64,000 bases of DNA from Pseudothioclava nitratireducens (GCF_029210495.1 NZ_JARGDK010000010.1:1-64000), one strand, 5' to 3'. Positions 52,917 to 62,733 are shown, counted from the first letter of the stretch. Program-made: numbers and translations. Notes: generated by a model not told the origin, from the letters alone.

Positions 52917-53420
52917 ATGACCGACCAACCCCATGATAGAACCGATGCCAGCCTGATCGCCCTGCGCCGTATTCTGCGCGCGACAGAGCTTTATGCCCGC
53001 GATCTGGCGCAGGCGGCGGGGCTCACGCCTGCGCAGCTTCGGGTCTTGCAGATCGTGGCGGCGCGGGGCGGCTCGACCACGCCCAAGGCGCTGGCGACGC
53101 AGATGGGGGTCAGTCAGGCGACGGTGACCGCGCTGGTCGATAAGGTCGTCGCGCGCGGCATGGCGGTGCGCGAGCGTTCCGATCAGGATCGGCGTCAGAC
53201 CAATGTGGTCATCACCGAGGCCGGGCGCGGCGCGCTGCAAGAGGCGCCGGACGCGCTTCAGCAGCGCTATGTGCGCGCTTTCGAAAAGCTGGCCGATTGG
53301 GAGCAGGCGCAAATTCTCGCTTCGCTCGAACGGATCGCGGCGATGCTCGACGCCGAGGGGTTCGACGCCTCGCCGGTGCTGACGACGGGCGAAATCAAGG
53401 CGGGCGACCGGCCGGGCTAG
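52917..53420 (+). CDS. MarR-family regulator next to ectoine genes (EctR-like)
   Basis: A 167-residue MarR protein: winged HTH with STTPKALATQMGVSQATVTA and the wing RERSDQDRRQTNVVITEAG, flanked by dimerisation helices. It is divergent from ectA, the position of EctR, a repressor of ectABC that responds to salt. The start at 52917 is uncertain because GGGGAG touches the ATG; longer frames from 52800 add sequence unlike the family. Confidence 0.82.
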   Translation: MTDQPHDRTDASLIALRRILRATELYARDLAQAAGLTPAQLRVLQIVAARGGSTTPKALATQMGVSQATVTALVDKVVARGMAVRERSDQDRRQTNVVITEAGRGALQEAPDALQQRYVRAFEKLADWEQAQILASLERIAAMLDAEGFDASPVLTTGEIKAGDRPG

Positions 53421-53590
53421 GCTCTTGGCGGGGGCTTTGTCTCTGACGCGATGTCAAGGCTTGCACCTAGCGTGTCGTGGGGTAGTGTCATGGCAGTTTT
53501 ACTGATGGGTCAAAAACGACTCACGGTAGTTCGGGCTGCGCGATCCGGGAGAGGTCGAAAGCCGCAACCAATGACAGAGAGGAAACGTCT

Positions 53591-55195
53591 ATGAACGCAT
53601 TTTCCCGCGGCCTTCTCGCCGCCTCCGTCCTCGCACTGGGCGCTGCCGCCCCGGCGATGGCAAAGACCTTCGTCTATTGCTCCGAAGGCTCGCCCGAAGG
53701 GTTTGACCCGGTGCCCTATACCGCCGGCACCACCTTCGACGCCTCGGCGCACCCGATCTACAACCGCCTCGTCGAGTTCAAGAAAGGCACGACCGAGGTC
53801 GAGCCGGGCCTCGCCGAAAGCTGGGAAGTGTCGGAAGACGGGCTGGAATACACCTTCCATCTGCGCAAGGGCGTCAAGTTCCATTCGAATGAGAAGTTCA
53901 CCCCGACCCGCGATTTCAATGCGGACGACGTGATCTTCAGCTATGACCGTCAGGGCAATGCCGAGAACCCGTGGCACCAGTATCTCGCCGGGATCAGCTA
54001 TGAGTATTACTCGGCGATGGAGATGGCCTCGCTGATCTCCTCGATGGAGAAGATCGACGACTACACCGTCAAGTTCACGCTGAGCCGCCCCGAGGCGCCC
54101 TTCATGGCCAATATCGCCATGCCCTTCGCCTCGATCGTGTCCAAGGAATATGCCGATACGCTGGAAGCCGCTGGCACCCGCGAGGACCTGAACAACCTGC
54201 CGATCGGCACCGGCCCCTTCAAATTCGTGGCCTATCAGAAGGACGCGGTCATCCGGTATCAGAAGAACGCCGACTATTGGGGCACCGCGCCGATGATCGA
54301 CGATCTGGTCTTTGCGATCACGCCCGATGCGGCGGTGCGTCTGCAAAAGCTGAAGGCGGGCGAGTGCCACCTGATGCCCTATCCGGCGCCCGCAGACCTT
54401 GAGGCGATCAAGGCCGATCCGAACCTCAAGCTCGACGAGCAGGCGGGTCTGAACGTCGGTTATCTCGCCTATAACACCACGGTCGCGCCCTTTGACAATC
54501 CGAAGGTCCGCAAGGCGCTCAACATGGCGATCAACAAGGGTGCCATCGTCGACGCGGTGTTCCAGGGCGCGGCGGTCGCCGCCAAGAACCCGATCCCGCC
54601 GACCATGTGGTCCTACAATGACGCGATCCAGGACGACCCCTACGATCCGGAAGCGGCCAAGGCGATGCTCGAAGCCGAAGGCGTGAGCGATCTGTCGATG
54701 AAGATCTGGGCGATGCCGGTGCAGCGTCCCTACATGCCGAACGCGCGGCGCACGGCCGAGCTGATGCAGGAAGACTTCGCCAAGGTCGGCGTCAATGTCG
54801 AGATCGTCAGCTACGAATGGGGCGAATACCTCAAGAAGTCGACCGAGGTGAACCGCGATGGCGCTGTGATCCTTGGCTGGACCGGCGACAATGGCGACCC
54901 GGACAACTTCCTTGCGGTGTTGCTGTCCTGTGCGGCGGCGGGCGAGGGCGGTTCGAACCGCGCGCAATGGTGCAACGAGGACTTCTCGGCACTGATTTCG
55001 CAGGCCAAGCAGACCTCCGACCCGGCAGAGCGCACCCGGCTCTATGAAGAGGCGCAAGTGATCTTCAAGGATCAAGCGCCTTGGGCTACCATTGCACACT
55101 CGACGCAATACGTGCCGATGGCCAAGAATGTCGAAGGCTTCATGATGAGCCCGCTGGGCGACTTCACCTTCGAAACGGTCGATCTGGTCGAATAA
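53591..55195 (+). CDS. Peptide-type ABC transporter substrate-binding protein (DppA-like)
   Basis: A 534-residue periplasmic protein of the SBP_bac_5 family. Signal peptide LLAASVLALGAAAPAMA, then FVYCSEGSPEGFDPVPY as in dipeptide-binding DppA proteins, EPGLAESWEVSEDGLEYTF and the NNLPIGTGPFKFVAYQKDA block. Two later cysteine-rich loops (LSCAAAGEGGSN, AQWCNEDF) also match DppA. GAGGAAA precedes the ATG. First gene of a five-gene operon; a hairpin follows. Substrate is probably dipeptides or similar. Confidence 0.9.
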   Translation: MNAFSRGLLAASVLALGAAAPAMAKTFVYCSEGSPEGFDPVPYTAGTTFDASAHPIYNRLVEFKKGTTEVEPGLAESWEVSEDGLEYTFHLRKGVKFHSNEKFTPTRDFNADDVIFSYDRQGNAENPWHQYLAGISYEYYSAMEMASLISSMEKIDDYTVKFTLSRPEAPFMANIAMPFASIVSKEYADTLEAAGTREDLNNLPIGTGPFKFVAYQKDAVIRYQKNADYWGTAPMIDDLVFAITPDAAVRLQKLKAGECHLMPYPAPADLEAIKADPNLKLDEQAGLNVGYLAYNTTVAPFDNPKVRKALNMAINKGAIVDAVFQGAAVAAKNPIPPTMWSYNDAIQDDPYDPEAAKAMLEAEGVSDLSMKIWAMPVQRPYMPNARRTAELMQEDFAKVGVNVEIVSYEWGEYLKKSTEVNRDGAVILGWTGDNGDPDNFLAVLLSCAAAGEGGSNRAQWCNEDFSALISQAKQTSDPAERTRLYEEAQVIFKDQAPWATIAHSTQYVPMAKNVEGFMMSPLGDFTFETVDLVE

Positions 55196-55217
55196 GCCGC
55201 GACCCGTTCAATCAGCG

Positions 55218-55246
55218 GACGCGCGGGGCTGTGTGCTCCGCGCGTC
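55218..55246 (+). terminator. Hairpin between binding-protein and permease genes
   Basis: Perfect 9-bp arms (GACGCGCGG / CCGCGCGTC), extendable inward by three pairs including one G-T. There is no T-run. It lies 22 bp after the binding-protein stop and probably stabilises that message relative to the permease part. Confidence 0.55.
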
Positions 55247-55264
55247 TGTCACAGGAAAGACGCC

Positions 55265-56272
55265 ATGCTCAGATTCATCCTCAGCAAGCTGCTTTATCTG
55301 ATCCCGACTTTTCTGGGGATCACGATGATCGCTTTCGGCTTTGTCCGCGTCCTGCCCGGCGATCCGGTGCTTCTCATGGCGGGGGAGCGGGGGATCACCC
55401 CCGAACGCCACGCCGAACTGTCGCATCAGCTCGGCTTCGACCGTCCGATCTGGGAGCAGTATCTCGATTTTCTCGGGCGCTTGCTGCAGGGCGATCTGGG
55501 CAATTCGCTGGTCACCAAAAAGCCCGTGCTGACCGAGTTCCTCGCGCTGTTCCCGGCGACGATCGAACTTGGCCTCGTGGCGATCGTGATTGCCACGATG
55601 GTCGGCATCCCGGTCGGGGTGATCGCGGCGATCAAGCGCGGCTCGTGGTTCGATCAGGTGTCGATGACTGCCGCGCTGGTCGGATTTTCGATGCCGATCT
55701 TCTGGTGGGGTCTTTTGCTGATCATCCTGTTCTCTGGGATCCTGCAATGGACGCCGGTTTCCGGACGGATCAGCCTTCTCTATTATTTCCCGCAGGTCAC
55801 CGGCTTCATGCTGATCGACAGCCTGCTGTCTGGCCAGAAGGGTGCGTTCCTTTCGGCGCTGAGCCACCTGATCCTGCCCTCGGTCGTGCTTGCGACGATC
55901 CCCTTGGCGGTGATCGCGCGCCAGACCCGTTCAGCCATGCTTGAGGTGATGGGCGAGGATTACGTCCGCACCGCGCGGGCCAAGGGCCTGCCATCCTCGC
56001 GCGTCGTGGGGGTGCATGCGCTGCGCAATGCTATGATCCCGGTGGTGACCACGATCGGTCTTCAGATCGGGGTGCTGATGGCGGGCGCGATCCTGACCGA
56101 GACGATCTTTTCCTGGCCGGGGATCGGTAAGTGGATGATCGACTCGATCTCGCGCCGAGACTACCCGGTGGTGCAATCGGGGCTTTTGCTGATCGCGGGG
56201 GTGGTCATGCTTGTGAACTTGGCCGTGGACCTGACCTACGGGCTCATCAATCCGAGGATCCGCCACAAATGA
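55265..56272 (+). CDS. dppB: Peptide ABC transporter permease (DppB-like)
   Basis: A 335-residue inner-membrane permease with six helices. The N-terminal segment FLGITMIAFGFVRVLPGDPV is typical of DppB/OppB, and the EAA loop, the contact with the ATPase, is in DYVRTARAKGLPSSRVVGVH. Its stop overlaps dppC by 4 nt. Full length. Confidence 0.92.
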   Translation: MLRFILSKLLYLIPTFLGITMIAFGFVRVLPGDPVLLMAGERGITPERHAELSHQLGFDRPIWEQYLDFLGRLLQGDLGNSLVTKKPVLTEFLALFPATIELGLVAIVIATMVGIPVGVIAAIKRGSWFDQVSMTAALVGFSMPIFWWGLLLIILFSGILQWTPVSGRISLLYYFPQVTGFMLIDSLLSGQKGAFLSALSHLILPSVVLATIPLAVIARQTRSAMLEVMGEDYVRTARAKGLPSSRVVGVHALRNAMIPVVTTIGLQIGVLMAGAILTETIFSWPGIGKWMIDSISRRDYPVVQSGLLLIAGVVMLVNLAVDLTYGLINPRIRHK

Positions 56273-57171
56273 CCGATGCGACTGTCAAACTCAGCGATGC
56301 TCAGATCCGGCGGCGGATGCTTGCGGATTTCTGGTATGATTTCCGGCGTAACAAGGGGGCTGTGGCGGGGCTGATCGTGTTTGCGATCCTTGTGCTGGTC
56401 GCGATTTTCGCGCCGCTTGTCGCGCCCCATTCGCCAACCCTGCAATATCGCGACGCGCTTCTGGTGCCGCCGGTCTGGAGCGAGGGTGGTCAGAGCGCCT
56501 ACCTGCTTGGCACCGATGCGGTCGGGCGCGATATCTTCTCGCGGCTGGTCTTTGGCGCGCGCTATTCGCTCTTTATCGGCGTGGTCGTGGTGATGATCGC
56601 TCTGACAGGCGGCATCATCCTCGGTCTTGTCGCGGGCTATTTCGGCGGCTGGGTCGATACGATCATCATGCGGGTGATGGATATCGTGCTCGCTTTTCCG
56701 TCACTCCTGCTCGCGCTGGTGCTGGTGGCCATTCTGGGGCCGGGGCTGACCAATGCGATGATCGCCATCGCCATCGTCTATCAGCCGCATTTCGCGCGGC
56801 TCACACGCGCCGCCGTCATGGGCGAGAAACAACGCGAATATGTCACTGCCGCGCGGCTGGCGGGGGCGGGGAACCTGCGGCTGATGGTTCGCACGATCCT
56901 GCCGAACTGTCTGGCGCCGCTGATCGTGCAGGCGACGCTGTCGTTTTCCTCTGCGGTGCTCGATGCGGCCGCGCTGGGCTTTCTGGGCATGGGCGCGCAG
57001 CCGCCCGCGCCGGAATGGGGCACGATGCTGGCCGAGGCGCGCGAGTTCATCCTGCGCGCGTGGTGGGTGGTGACCTTCCCCGGCCTTGCGATCCTGATCT
57101 CGGTGCTGGCGATCAACCTGATGGGCGACGGTCTGCGCGACGCGCTCGATCCGAAACTGAAGCGGAGCTGA
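56269..57171 (+). CDS. dppC: Peptide ABC transporter permease (DppC-like)
   Basis: A 300-residue permease. The N-terminal OppC domain has FWYDFRRNKGAVAGLIVFA, then LLGTDAVGRDIFSRLVFGAR and the EAA loop EYVTAARLAGAGNLRLM. Six helices in all. The ATG at 56269 overlaps dppB (ATGA). It pairs with DppB to form the channel. Confidence 0.92.
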   Translation: MTDATVKLSDAQIRRRMLADFWYDFRRNKGAVAGLIVFAILVLVAIFAPLVAPHSPTLQYRDALLVPPVWSEGGQSAYLLGTDAVGRDIFSRLVFGARYSLFIGVVVVMIALTGGIILGLVAGYFGGWVDTIIMRVMDIVLAFPSLLLALVLVAILGPGLTNAMIAIAIVYQPHFARLTRAAVMGEKQREYVTAARLAGAGNLRLMVRTILPNCLAPLIVQATLSFSSAVLDAAALGFLGMGAQPPAPEWGTMLAEAREFILRAWWVVTFPGLAILISVLAINLMGDGLRDALDPKLKRS

Positions 57172-57174
57172 GCC

Positions 57175-58011
57175 ATGGCCCTGTTGAAAATCCGCAATCT
57201 GACCGTCAGCTTCGCGACCTCCACGGGGCCTTTCAAGGCGGTGGACGGGATCGACGTCGATATCGAACCAAGCGAGGTTCTGGCCATCGTCGGCGAGAGC
57301 GGCTCGGGTAAATCGGTGTCGATGCTGGCGGTGATGGGGCTCTTGCCCGACACCGCCACCGTGACCGCCGATGTGATGGAGTTCGACGGGCGGGACATGC
57401 TGAGCATGAGCGGGGCCGAGCGGCGCCGCATCATCGGGCGTGAGATCACCATGATCTTTCAGGAGCCGATCGCGTCGCTCAACCCGTCCTTCACCGTGGG
57501 CTTCCAGATCGAAGAGGTGCTGCGCATCAATGCGGGCATGTCCAAGGCGGCGGCCCGCGCGCGGGCCATTGAACTCTTTGATGCCGTCGGAATCCCCGAG
57601 CCTGCCGAGAAGATGCGCTCTTATCCGCATCAGCTTTCGGGCGGGCAGTGCCAGCGGGTGATGATCGCCATTGCGATTGCCACCAACCCGCGGCTCCTGA
57701 TCGCGGACGAGCCGACCACGGCGCTCGACGTGACGATCCAGAAGCAGATCCTCGATCTGCTCCTCGATCTTCAGGAAACGCATGGGATGGGGTTGATCCT
57801 GATCACGCATGACATGGGCGTGGTGGCCGAGACCGCCGACCGGGTGGTCGTGCAGTTCAAGGGCCAGAAGATGGAAGAGGCCGATGTGCTGAGCCTTTTT
57901 GAGGCGCCGCAGCACCCCTATACCCGCGCGCTTCTTTCGGCGCTGCCAGAACTGGCCACGGGTGACCGTCTGCCCACGGTTTCGGACTATTTCGCGGAGG
58001 CTGGCCAATGA
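57175..58011 (+). CDS. dppD: Peptide ABC transporter ATPase (DppD-like)
   Basis: A 278-residue ATPase: Walker [10 protein letters not shown], signature LSGGQCQRV, Walker [13 protein letters not shown]. Usual DppD/OppD proteins run to about 320-330 residues and end in an oligo_HPY tail with cysteines that can hold an iron-sulfur cluster. Here the chain stops at about where that tail would begin, with no cysteine block. It overlaps dppF by 4 nt. Confidence 0.9.
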   Translation: MALLKIRNLTVSFATSTGPFKAVDGIDVDIEPSEVLAIVGESGSGKSVSMLAVMGLLPDTATVTADVMEFDGRDMLSMSGAERRRIIGREITMIFQEPIASLNPSFTVGFQIEEVLRINAGMSKAAARARAIELFDAVGIPEPAEKMRSYPHQLSGGQCQRVMIAIAIATNPRLLIADEPTTALDVTIQKQILDLLLDLQETHGMGLILITHDMGVVAETADRVVVQFKGQKMEEADVLSLFEAPQHPYTRALLSALPELATGDRLPTVSDYFAEAGQ

Positions 58012-58853
58012 GCATCGTTGTCGAAGGCAAGGGCCTCACGCAGGATTACCACGTCGCGGGCGGGTTGTTTCGCCCGTCGAAAACCGTGCGCGCCGTGAAA
58101 GGCGTCGATTTCGCGGTGGAGCGCGGCAAGACGCTCGCCATCGTCGGCGAGAGCGGCTCGGGCAAATCCACGCTTGCCCGCATCGTCGCGCTGATCGACC
58201 GGCAATCGGGCGGCACGCTCAGGATCGAGGGCGAGGATGTCGATATCGGCACCGGCAAACCCACGCGCGCGTTGCGGTCTAAGGTGCAGATGGTGTTCCA
58301 GAACCCCTATGGCTCGCTCAATCCGCGCCAGAAGGTGGGCGAGGCGCTGACCGAGCCGCTGTTGCTCAACTCCGATCTCGACGGGCCGACGCGGCGCGAA
58401 AAGGCCGAGGCGATGCTCGAAAAGGTCGGGCTGCAACGGGCGCATTTCAACCGCTACCCGCATATGTTCTCGGGCGGCCAGCGCCAGCGGATCGCAATTG
58501 CGCGGGCGCTGATGCTGAACCCGGCGCTTCTGGTGCTCGATGAGGCGGTCTCGGCGCTCGACCTGTCTGTGCAGGCGCAGGTTCTGAACCTGCTCGCGGA
58601 CCTTCAGGAAGAGTTCAACCTGACCTATGTCTTCATCAGCCATGATCTCTCGGTCGTGCGCTATATCGCCGATGAGGTGATGGTGATGAACAAGGGCGAG
58701 GCGGTCGAGCAGGGCAGCCGGGACGCGGTGTTCACCGACCCGCAGCACCCCTATACGCGCCAGCTTTTCGCCGCGACCCCGATCACCGATATCGAGGCGA
58801 TCCGCGCCCGTGTCGCGCGCCGCAAGGCGGCGCGTGCGGCGGCGCTGGCCTGA
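58008..58853 (+). CDS. dppF: Peptide ABC transporter ATPase (DppF-like)
   Basis: A 281-residue ATPase: Walker [10 protein letters not shown], signature FSGGQRQRI, Walker B LLVLDEAVSALD (an Ala-Val in place of the usual Pro-Thr). Like its partner it lacks the C-terminal oligo_HPY tail and ends in a basic ARRKAARAAALA stretch. Last gene of the operon; a strong terminator follows. Confidence 0.9.
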   Translation: MSIVVEGKGLTQDYHVAGGLFRPSKTVRAVKGVDFAVERGKTLAIVGESGSGKSTLARIVALIDRQSGGTLRIEGEDVDIGTGKPTRALRSKVQMVFQNPYGSLNPRQKVGEALTEPLLLNSDLDGPTRREKAEAMLEKVGLQRAHFNRYPHMFSGGQRQRIAIARALMLNPALLVLDEAVSALDLSVQAQVLNLLADLQEEFNLTYVFISHDLSVVRYIADEVMVMNKGEAVEQGSRDAVFTDPQHPYTRQLFAATPITDIEAIRARVARRKAARAAALA

Positions 58854-58878
58854 ACCACGACGCTGTTGCGGCATCAAA

Positions 58879-58910
58879 AAAGGGGGGCTCGCGCCCCCCT
58901 TTATTTTTGA
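58879..58910. terminator. Bidirectional terminator between dpp operon and icd
   Basis: AAAGGGGGGC-TCGC-GCCCCCCTTT forms a perfect 10-bp stem. It is followed by TATTTTT on the plus strand and preceded by a run of As (a T-run on the minus strand), so it can stop transcription from dppF and from the convergent icd gene. Confidence 0.9.
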
Positions 58911-58921
58911 TCGCGTCCGGC

Positions 58922-61123
58922 TCAGCCGATGATCGCGTTCAGCGTCGCCGAGGGGCGCATGATCGCGTCGATCTTGGCCGGGTCCGAGTGGTAGTAACCG
59001 CCCATATCGGCGGGCTTGCCCTCATCGGCCTTGAGTTCAGCGAGGATGGTCGTCTCTTTCTCGGCCAGCGCCTTGGCGATCGGCGCGAAATGTGCGGCCA
59101 GATCGGCGTCGTCCCCTTGTGCGGCCAGCGCCTCGGCCCAGTAGCGGGCGAACCAGTAATGCGACGAGCGGTTGTCGTTCTGGCCGACCTTGCGCTCGGG
59201 CGAGTTGCCGTTCTCGAGGATCTTCTGGGTCGCGGCATCGACAGCGGCGCCGAGCACGGCGGCCTTGGTCTTGCCCTTGGCTTCGGCGAGGAAGTTGAAG
59301 CTTTCGCCGAGAGCGCAGAACTCGCCAAGGCTGTCCCAACGCAGGTGGTTTTCCTTGACCAGCTGCTCGACGTGCTTGGGGGCCGAGCCGCCCGCGCCGG
59401 TTTCGAACATGCCGCCGCCATTCATCAGCTTGACGATCGAGAGCATCTTGGCCGAGGTGCCCAGTTCGAGGATCGGGAACAGGTCGGTCAGGTAGTCGCG
59501 CAGAACGTTGCCGGTGATGGTGACGACATCGTTGCCCTTGACCATTTCTTCGAGCGTGAAGCGGGTGGCCTCACGCGGGGCGAGGATCGGGATTTCGATG
59601 CCGGCCTCTTTCAGCGCCGGTTCGACATATTTGATGATCTCGGCGTCATGGGCGCGGGTCGCGTCGAGCCAGAAGGCCGCCTTACCGGTTGCCTTGGTGC
59701 GCGCGATGCCCAGCTGAATCCAGTCGAGGATTGGGGCTTTCTTGGCGGTGGCCGAACGCCAGATGTCGCCGGTTTCGACCGCATGCTCATGCAGCACTTC
59801 GCCCGAGGCGAGGACGATGCGCACGGTGCCTTTCGAGGGGATCTCGAAGGTGGTTGGGTGCGAGCCGTATTCCTCGGCCTTCTGCGCCATCAGGCCCACG
59901 TTCGACACGGCCCCACAGGAGGTCACGTCGAGTTTGCCGTTCTCTTTGAAGTAGTTGATGGTCTCGTCATAGACCGTCGCGTAGCAGTTGTCCGGGATGC
60001 AGCACTTGGTGTCGGCCGGCTTGCCGTCCGGGCCCCAGCCGATGCCGCCCGCGCGGATCACGGCGGGCATCGAAGCGTCGATGATCACGTCCGAGGGCAC
60101 ATGCAGGTTGGTGATGCCCTTGTCGGAGTTCACCATATACATCGGCGGTTTCGCGGCGAGCGCGGCTGCCAGATCGGCTTCGAGGTCTGCGTTGCCTTTG
60201 ATCTTGGCTTCCAGATCGCCGATGCCCGCGTTCGGGTTGAAGCCGAGCGCTTTGACCGTGTCGCCGTGCTTGGCGAGGAAGTCCTCCAGGTAGACCGAGA
60301 CGAAATGGCCGAAGATGATCGGGTCGGAGACCTTCATCATCGTCGCCTTCAGGTGAACCGAGAACAGAACGCCCGGCTCCATCGAGGCGACTTCGGCCTT
60401 GATGAACGCACGCAGCGCCGAGGCCGACATGAAGGTTGCGTCGACGACTTCGCCTTCGAGATATTTCAGGCCGTCCTTGAGCACGGTCTCATTGCCGGCG
60501 GCGTCGGTGAAGGTGATCTTGGCGACACCGGCCTGCGCGGCGGTGATGGTCGCGGATTTTTCGTTCGCGAAGAAGTCGTTGCCCGGCATCGAGGCGACGC
60601 AGGTTTTCGACGCGGCGGTCCACTCGCCCATCGAATGCGGGTTCTTCTTGGCGTATTCCTTGACGGCCTTGGCCGAGCGGCGGTCCGAGTTGCCTTCGCG
60701 CAGGACCGGGTTCACGGCCGAGCCCTTGATCGCGTCATAGCGCGCGCGAACTTTCTTTTCCTCGTCGGTGGCGGGCTCTGCCGGGTAATCCGGAACCGCG
60801 TAGCCCTGGCCCTGAAGTTCCTTGATCGCGGCGACGAGCTGGGGCACCGAGGCCGAGATGTTCGGCAGCTTGATGACGTTGGCCTCGGGCGTTTTCACCA
60901 GTTCGCCAAGCGCGGCGAGGTCGTCCGAGATGCGCTGATCTTCCTGAAGGTAGTCGGGGAAGGTTGCGAGGATGCGCCCGGCGAGCGAGATGTCGCGGGT
61001 TTCGACGTCGATATCAGCGGCGCTGGCGAAGGCGCGGATGATCGGCAGGAGCGAGCCGCGCGCCAGTTCGGGCGCTTCGTCGACGATGGTGTAGATGATG
61101 TCGGGGGTCTGCGATTGGGCCAT
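58922..61123 (-). CDS. icd: Monomeric NADP-dependent isocitrate dehydrogenase
   Basis: A 733-residue enzyme of the monomeric IDH type, unrelated in size to the common 45-kDa form. Blocks include [32 protein letters not shown] (isocitrate binding), [19 protein letters not shown] and the C-terminal [18 protein letters not shown]. It oxidises isocitrate to 2-oxoglutarate in the TCA cycle, yielding NADPH. The ATG at 61123 follows AGGA; a longer frame from 61225 has no family sequence. Stop faces the shared terminator. Confidence 0.96.
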   Translation of the reverse strand: MAQSQTPDIIYTIVDEAPELARGSLLPIIRAFASAADIDVETRDISLAGRILATFPDYLQEDQRISDDLAALGELVKTPEANVIKLPNISASVPQLVAAIKELQGQGYAVPDYPAEPATDEEKKVRARYDAIKGSAVNPVLREGNSDRRSAKAVKEYAKKNPHSMGEWTAASKTCVASMPGNDFFANEKSATITAAQAGVAKITFTDAAGNETVLKDGLKYLEGEVVDATFMSASALRAFIKAEVASMEPGVLFSVHLKATMMKVSDPIIFGHFVSVYLEDFLAKHGDTVKALGFNPNAGIGDLEAKIKGNADLEADLAAALAAKPPMYMVNSDKGITNLHVPSDVIIDASMPAVIRAGGIGWGPDGKPADTKCCIPDNCYATVYDETINYFKENGKLDVTSCGAVSNVGLMAQKAEEYGSHPTTFEIPSKGTVRIVLASGEVLHEHAVETGDIWRSATAKKAPILDWIQLGIARTKATGKAAFWLDATRAHDAEIIKYVEPALKEAGIEIPILAPREATRFTLEEMVKGNDVVTITGNVLRDYLTDLFPILELGTSAKMLSIVKLMNGGGMFETGAGGSAPKHVEQLVKENHLRWDSLGEFCALGESFNFLAEAKGKTKAAVLGAAVDAATQKILENGNSPERKVGQNDNRSSHYWFARYWAEALAAQGDDADLAAHFAPIAKALAEKETTILAELKADEGKPADMGGYYHSDPAKIDAIMRPSATLNAIIG

Positions 61124-61389
61124 GATGTCATCCTCATTGCGATATCGGAGCCGCGGCGGAACGCTCCGCCTGCGGCCACGCGCGAGAGGGACAGCAGGGC
61201 ATCCGCGGCCCCCGTTCCGCGCCATTGGCCAATCGCGTAATGGAGCGGGGGCCTCAAGTCAATGTGTGCCATTGTATACCGCGCGAAAAACTCTGCTTTT
61301 GGAGCCGCAGATGGGCACCGGAGCGCCCATGCCGGCGTTTGCGGCGCGCGGTGGGCGCGCTCGATTCGTGGCGGTCTCGGGGTGCGGGC

Positions 61390-62019
61390 TTACCAGCGCA
61401 GCAGGCGCGGCGCGATCAGGGCGCCGATCAGCGCGGTGATCAGCATGCCAAGGCTATACCAGCTCCCGTAAAAGAGCGGGCTGTCCTCGGTGCAATGGGT
61501 CGCGTAGATCAGTGTGCCGAGCCCGCCCGCGAAAAGCCCCGCCATCGCGCCTGTGAGTGCCGGGCGCAGGACCGCGCCGGAGCGCAGCGCCCAAAGCGTG
61601 GCCGCGAGGATCGCAAGCGAGAGCGTCGGGATCGAGACGAGGCAGGGCCAGAGCGTCTTGCCCGCCCAGGCCATCTGCCGACCGCCCTCGGGGGTGAGCA
61701 CATAGCCCGCGACCAGCAGGAGCAGGACGAAGCCCGCAGGCAGTGCCAAGAGGCTGAAACGCGTGGCGGCGGCCGGGCGGCCGAGCCGCAGCACCAGCGG
61801 CAGCGCCGCCCCGGCCACCAGCGCGGGCAGGACGAACTTGCCCCAGATCATCGGGTCGCGCAGCGCCTCGCCCAGATCGGAGCGCAGGCCCAAGAGCGCA
61901 AGCATCAGCACCCCGGCAACCAGAAACGCCGGGCCGATCGCGCGGGCCAGCCGCCCCTCGGGGCGGGGGCGGGGCGCGGTATCTTGCGCGAGTGCGGCAA
62001 TCAGGTCCTCGGTTTTCAT
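61390..62019 (-). CDS. nrsF: NrsF-type anti-sigma factor (DUF1109)
   Basis: A 209-residue membrane protein with six hydrophobic helices (for example FLVAGVLMLALLGLRSDLG) and a short cytoplasmic N-terminus [13 protein letters not shown], the DUF1109/NrsF layout. In Caulobacter NrsF holds SigF inactive until metal stress, through two cysteines. One cysteine is in GKTLWPCLVSIP and one in YATHCTEDSP here. Overlaps sigF by 4 nt, so they are made together. Confidence 0.88.
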   Translation of the reverse strand: MKTEDLIAALAQDTAPRPRPEGRLARAIGPAFLVAGVLMLALLGLRSDLGEALRDPMIWGKFVLPALVAGAALPLVLRLGRPAAATRFSLLALPAGFVLLLLVAGYVLTPEGGRQMAWAGKTLWPCLVSIPTLSLAILAATLWALRSGAVLRPALTGAMAGLFAGGLGTLIYATHCTEDSPLFYGSWYSLGMLITALIGALIAPRLLRW

Positions 62020-62558
62020 ATCTCGATCAGCCTCTCTCTGAGTTCAGCGAGCTTTTTCAAACCCCGGTGGAGCATGACGCGCACCGCGCCCTCGGTCATT
62101 TCCATCGCCTCTCCCGTCTCGCGGATCGAGCGTCCCTCGACCCCGATCGAACGGACCACGGCGGCGGCACGCGGCTCCAGCCGGTCGATCATCCGCTCGA
62201 TATCGCGCGCCTCGGTCGGGTCGCGCTCGGGCGGGGCGGGCAGGGTCTCGGCGAAATCCTCGACCGGAACCGTCACCCGCCGACCGCGCTTGCGAAACGC
62301 ATCCACCACCTTGTGACGCGCGATCGCATAGGCCCAGGGCGCGACCGGTTGATCCTCATGCCATGTCTGGCGGCGGGTATGGATCGCGAGGAGCACCTCT
62401 TGCAGGATGTCCTCGGTTTCCTCGCCGCCACCCCGGCGCGAGATCACGGCGCGCAGGACAGGGGTAACGGCTGCCAGAAACCGCGCATAGGCGCGCTGGT
62501 CCCCCGCATTCGCCGCCCGCAAGAGCGCGCTCCAATCCGCCGTGGTGTCGTGCATCAT
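62016..62558 (-). CDS. sigF: SigF-type ECF RNA polymerase sigma factor
   Basis: A 180-residue ECF sigma factor: region 2 ([37 protein letters not shown]) recognises the -10 box and region 4 ([20 protein letters not shown]) the -35 box. It sits next to the DUF1109 anti-sigma gene and is divergent from a bufferin operon. A promoter matching its expected target overlaps its own leader (62567-62592), so the mRNA leader would be nearly absent. An ATG at 62555 is an alternative, with GAGAGG 5 nt upstream. Confidence 0.9.
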   Translation of the reverse strand: MMHDTTADWSALLRAANAGDQRAYARFLAAVTPVLRAVISRRGGGEETEDILQEVLLAIHTRRQTWHEDQPVAPWAYAIARHKVVDAFRKRGRRVTVPVEDFAETLPAPPERDPTEARDIERMIDRLEPRAAAVVRSIGVEGRSIRETGEAMEMTEGAVRVMLHRGLKKLAELRERLIEI

Positions 62559-62566
62559 GACCTCTC

Positions 62567-62592
62567 TTCGTCAGGCGCGCGGGCATTGTTAC
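62567..62592 (-). promoter_or_regulatory. SigF-type promoter of sigF-nrsF
   Basis: Read leftward: GTAACA, 16 bases, CGAA. Caulobacter SigF promoters, as I recall them, have GTAACC-type -35 and CGAA-type -10 boxes at this spacing. The -10 box ends 9 bp before the sigF ATG, so transcription would start at about the ATG. Confidence 0.65.
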
Positions 62593-62649
62593 AGGCGAAC
62601 GCAAATTTTTCGCAAGCAAAGCCATTTCGTTCACGGATGCGTGAGCGGC

Positions 62650-62675
62650 GTAACGGATCGGTGGTGGGGCGCGAA
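62650..62675 (+). promoter_or_regulatory. SigF-type promoter of the bufferin operon
   Basis: GTAACG, 16 bases, CGAA on the plus strand. It matches the promoter in front of sigF in both boxes (one base differs) and in spacing. It lies 58 bp before the bufA ATG. Confidence 0.68.
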
Positions 62676-62733
62676 GGGTATTCCGAGGGCACGGGACGGA
62701 CCCGAGCGCCCCATTCCATCAGGGAGACCCAAG

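Noticed and set aside
53510-55108. A 532-codon open frame antisense to the dipeptide-binding protein gene
   Set aside because: It shadows a clear signal-peptide binding protein and has no ribosome-binding site or family sequence.
58907-61240. A 777-codon open frame antisense to icd
   Set aside because: It mirrors the high-GC third-position bias of icd, shows no family motifs and is Arg/Gly/Val-rich as expected for an antisense shadow.
61124-61389. Gene or riboswitch between nrsF and icd
   Set aside because: Only a 10-bp ATTGGCCAAT palindrome (61224-61233) and a weak ATGGGC/GCCCAT stem are seen. Open frames here lack family sequence.
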